Source of the DNA: an uncultured Rhizobiaceae group bacterium
Lineage (GTDB): Bacteria; Pseudomonadota; Alphaproteobacteria; Rhizobiales; Rhizobiaceae
DNA length: 8,142 bases
Direction of reading: 5' to 3'
NCBI GenBank assembly: GCA_937923355.1
Contig: CALAIO010000201.1
Coordinates: 1-8,142, forward strand
A program made the translations under genes and the position numbers. Shown piece after piece: positions 6,123 through 8,142 of this stretch. Under the pieces are notes generated by a model. The model saw nothing but the letters and a program-made list of their open reading frames with translations. It was not told the origin of the DNA and ran no database searches. How positions within the stretch are numbered: position 1 is the stretch's first letter; the number at the start of each line of letters is the position of its first letter.

Positions 6123-6502
6123 TCTTTTGTTTGCTTCTTGCCTTTTTTAAAGAAGAAAAACAAAAGTGGAATTAAACCTACAATGGTTAGACCCATTAAT
6201 ATCCACCATTTGGAAAAACCAGTTTCCTGAATTCTTCGCATCGCCACTGTTATCGTGGGTATGATGAAGGCAATCGATGTTATAATAGAGAGCCATTTTG
6301 GTGCGTCTTGATCAAAGGCCATCACCTCTTGACCCGACATATTACCTATCAATGGCCCCAAATAAGCACCATCTATAATGAGGGTCACGCAAAGCAGAAC
6401 GGTCACGAAGAGAAGCCAAAACCAAAACTCGCCGCGACTGGCGTTGTCATGGATATTTATGTAATTCGTAAAACCACTTTTAATTGCTTTGAGCAATCTC
6501 AT
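6110..6502 (-). CDS. DUF805 family inner-membrane protein
   Basis: A 130-residue protein with the DUF805 layout: an N-terminal amphipathic segment (FTNYINIHDNASRGEFWFW, residues 11-29, corresponding to the usual aromatic-rich G-R-x-SRxEFW motif), a first membrane span at about 27-45, a second at about 70-88 leading into PTITVAMRRIQETGFSKWW (82-100), and a third at about 99-118, ending in a lysine-rich cytoplasmic tail. The usual RRLHDxGxSGWW motif is recognisable but altered to RRIQETGFSKWW. The function of DUF805 proteins is not established. The ATG at 6502 has an AGGA Shine-Dalgarno eight bases upstream (6511-6514). The gene begins only 20 bases after the stop of the PodJ-like gene, so the two are very probably co-transcribed, pointing to a role in the cell envelope; that is inference from context. 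Confidence 0.88.
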   Translation of the reverse strand: MRLLKAIKSGFTNYINIHDNASRGEFWFWLLFVTVLLCVTLIIDGAYLGPLIGNMSGQEVMAFDQDAPKWLSIITSIAFIIPTITVAMRRIQETGFSKWWILMGLTIVGLIPLLFFFFKKGKKQTKENTQ

Positions 6503-6522
6503 TTAGGTATTCCTGTCCGATT

Positions 6523-8142
6523 TTAAATCGCGACTGCCTTCAGCGCTTTTAAGAATTCAGCATCAATGCGACCATTTACAGGAAGCCCAGCTTTTTTCTG
6601 GAATGCAGCGATAGCGTTACGTGTTTTTTGCCCCATGACACCATCAGCAACACCTGCATTAAACCCAACCTTGGAAAGCAGGCTTTGTGTTTGTGCTATT
6701 GTATTTCTATCAATTTTCAGCGGTGCTTTGGCAACTGCTTGAGCAGATTTCCAAGCCGTATTAACCGGCACTTCATTCGCTGCCTGAACAACGTCCAAAG
6801 GCTTCCATTCTTTTACAAGACTTTTTGCAATTTCCAATTGGTCCGGCTGTATTGCATTTGATATGACGTCACGTTTGTTTCCTGCATCCTTGTCGCCAGC
6901 TTTTGCAGCGATGGCAAACCACTTATAGGCTTCAATCAGATTAACTTCTGTGCCAAAGCCTTTTGTATGGAAAATACCTGCATTAACCTGGCTATCGCGC
7001 ACGCCGTAATCGGCTGCATTGCTGAACCATTTAAACGCCTCTTCCATGTTCGGTTGCTCTGTTAGAGCATTTGGCGTTGCGGTTAAAACTGCAAGGTTGT
7101 GCATTGCGATGATGTTACCACCCTTTGCAGCTTTCTCATACCACTGAGCTGCAATTGCAGGATTCTTCTCTACACCCAGACCTTTTTCATTAAAGTTCCC
7201 GATAATATATTGTGCAGGTGCAAAACCAAGGTCTGCAGCACTTTCATACCACTGCGCTGCTTTTGACAAATCTTTTTCAACGCCTGCGCCATCAGTGTAT
7301 ATTTTACCAACTTCAAATAATGCTGCTGGCTCACCGTTTTGAACGGCTTGTTTCAACTCTGCTGTTGCAAAATCCAAGTCGGCAGGAAAATCAAAACTTG
7401 CGGATACAGGCGCGCTATTCAGATCAACATTAGCCAGATTTGCTGTCTGTGTCAGATCTGGCACGTCAGGTTGCGGAATAGTTACTTCTGGTTGAGGTAC
7501 TTCAGCAGTATCTACTTCTGTTGCCGGCTGAATTTGCGTTGCTTCATCTTGAGGCGTAACGGTAGAAGCCTGAGGTAATACAGGATTAGCAGACTGTTCA
7601 ATCGTTTGAGAATTATCAACCGCTGCTATCTGATCATTCCCACTACCTAAGAACTTGGGTACGATTGCACCCGCTACTGCAATAAAGAGCGCAGCTGCAG
7701 CAGCCATGATGATAACTTTTTTACGTTTTGCAAATAGCTCAGGAAGCGATGCAAAAAGACTTTTCTTTGTCTTCTCTTCAATTTCTTCCTCAACAGCACC
7801 TGCTTCTTGTGCGGCAGCTTGTGCCGCTCTACGTGCAGCAGCAATAAAGTCAGTACCAGCAGTTTCTATTTCAGAGCCTTTATTATTTTTTCTTCGCTCA
7901 TTTGCCTGACGAACAAGTGCGGCCAAATCTGGACCACCTGTTCCAGGCTCAAGCGCAACATCGGACCCAGCATCTGGAATCGGCTCGTCCTTGACCTCTG
8001 GCATTGTCTCCATTGCCATATTCGGTGTTTCCACTTCCGGAAGTGGTACACTTTCAAGCTTTTCTTCAGCAATCATTGGTTGCTGTATGTCCGTCATTGT
8101 ATCCAATATTGGCTCTTTTAAAGCCATGGTTGGCGCAACTTC
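6523..8142 (-). CDS. PodJ-like Sel1-repeat and peptidoglycan-binding envelope protein (5' partial)
   Basis: C-terminal 539 residues of a larger bitopic protein; numbering here is from the Met codon at 8127. Residues 1-137 are acidic, proline-rich and Ala-rich, presumably cytoplasmic. A membrane span lies at about 138-159 just after basic KRKK. Residues 165-250 are a disordered, Pro/Gln-rich periplasmic linker with PQPEVTIPQPDVPD. Four Sel1 repeats follow at about 267-303, 304-339, 340-377 and 378-412; the third is irregular, with a TATPNALTEQPN insertion. A PG_binding_1 domain occupies about 475-530 (QSLLSKVGFNAGVADG, then KTRNAIAAFQKKAG). This order (span, Sel1, peptidoglycan-binding) is that of PodJ, the polar organising factor of Caulobacter and rhizobia. 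The frame stays open to the window edge (residues EVAPT precede the Met) and that Met has no Shine-Dalgarno, so the real start, likely after a long coiled-coil region, is outside. It is followed closely by DUF805. Confidence 0.88.
   Translation of the reverse strand, partial: EVAPTMALKEPILDTMTDIQQPMIAEEKLESVPLPEVETPNMAMETMPEVKDEPIPDAGSDVALEPGTGGPDLAALVRQANERRKNNKGSEIETAGTDFIAAARRAAQAAAQEAGAVEEEIEEKTKKSLFASLPELFAKRKKVIIMAAAAALFIAVAGAIVPKFLGSGNDQIAAVDNSQTIEQSANPVLPQASTVTPQDEATQIQPATEVDTAEVPQPEVTIPQPDVPDLTQTANLANVDLNSAPVSASFDFPADLDFATAELKQAVQNGEPAALFEVGKIYTDGAGVEKDLSKAAQWYESAADLGFAPAQYIIGNFNEKGLGVEKNPAIAAQWYEKAAKGGNIIAMHNLAVLTATPNALTEQPNMEEAFKWFSNAADYGVRDSQVNAGIFHTKGFGTEVNLIEAYKWFAIAAKAGDKDAGNKRDVISNAIQPDQLEIAKSLVKEWKPLDVVQAANEVPVNTAWKSAQAVAKAPLKIDRNTIAQTQSLLSKVGFNAGVADGVMGQKTRNAIAAFQKKAGLPVNGRIDAEFLKALKAVAI

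Noticed and set aside
7655..8121. Plus-strand open frames rich in Ala, Ser or Cys opposite the PodJ-like gene
   Set aside because: They mirror the Ala-rich low-complexity coding sequence on the minus strand and have no supporting start signal.
8125..8127. ATG at 8127 as the true start of the PodJ-like protein
   Set aside because: The frame stays open to the window edge, no Shine-Dalgarno precedes this ATG, and relatives carry a long N-terminal region.
1..8142. Mobile element, phage, CRISPR or defence island
   Set aside because: No transposase, integrase, terminal repeats, spaced direct repeats or defence-family motifs were seen; Lhr/PdeM is a housekeeping repair cluster despite its helicase-nuclease composition.

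Overview
The window reads as ordinary chromosomal DNA of an alphaproteobacterium, most likely of the order Hyphomicrobiales (Rhizobiales) and with fairly low GC for that group (judged by eye, not counted). The evidence is the set of families present: the ligase-associated Lhr-Core helicase with PdeM, a TIGR02186/Alph_Pro_TM protein beside a TSUP transporter, and a PodJ-type Sel1/peptidoglycan-binding protein. I see no insertion sequence, phage gene, tRNA, rRNA or CRISPR array. Genes fill almost all of the window; the longest gap is 159 bases.

Region 1 (2-3097, plus strand) is the downstream end of a DNA-repair cluster. The Lhr-type DEXH helicase has lost its N-terminus at the window edge. Its stop codon overlaps the start of pdeM, a metallophosphoesterase nuclease. 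In related genomes an ATP-dependent DNA ligase and a metallo-beta-lactamase-type exonuclease belong to the same cluster, so they are expected just upstream.

Region 2 (3105-5298, minus strand) is a probable three-gene envelope operon, transcribed in the order TSUP (TauE/SafE-like) transporter, TIGR02186 periplasmic protein with a C-terminal anchor, and DUF3429 membrane protein. The first two genes overlap by one base. The Shine-Dalgarno of the second lies inside the last codons of the first. A TTGACA-type promoter candidate sits in the gap upstream. This operon runs tail to tail into pdeM with only a few bases between the stop codons.

Region 3 (5458-8142, minus strand) starts, in transcription order, with the C-terminal part of a large PodJ-like polar/envelope protein (transmembrane segment, four Sel1 repeats, peptidoglycan-binding domain) that continues past the window edge. 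A DUF805 membrane protein follows 20 bases later. After a 73-base gap carrying two adjacent AT-rich inverted repeats comes a small secreted protein of alpha/beta-hydrolase type with a GxSxG nucleophile elbow.

No clearly new multi-gene system stands out. The most open biology is the role of the TSUP-TIGR02186-DUF3429 operon, the substrate of the secreted hydrolase, and the hairpin pair between DUF805 and that hydrolase.
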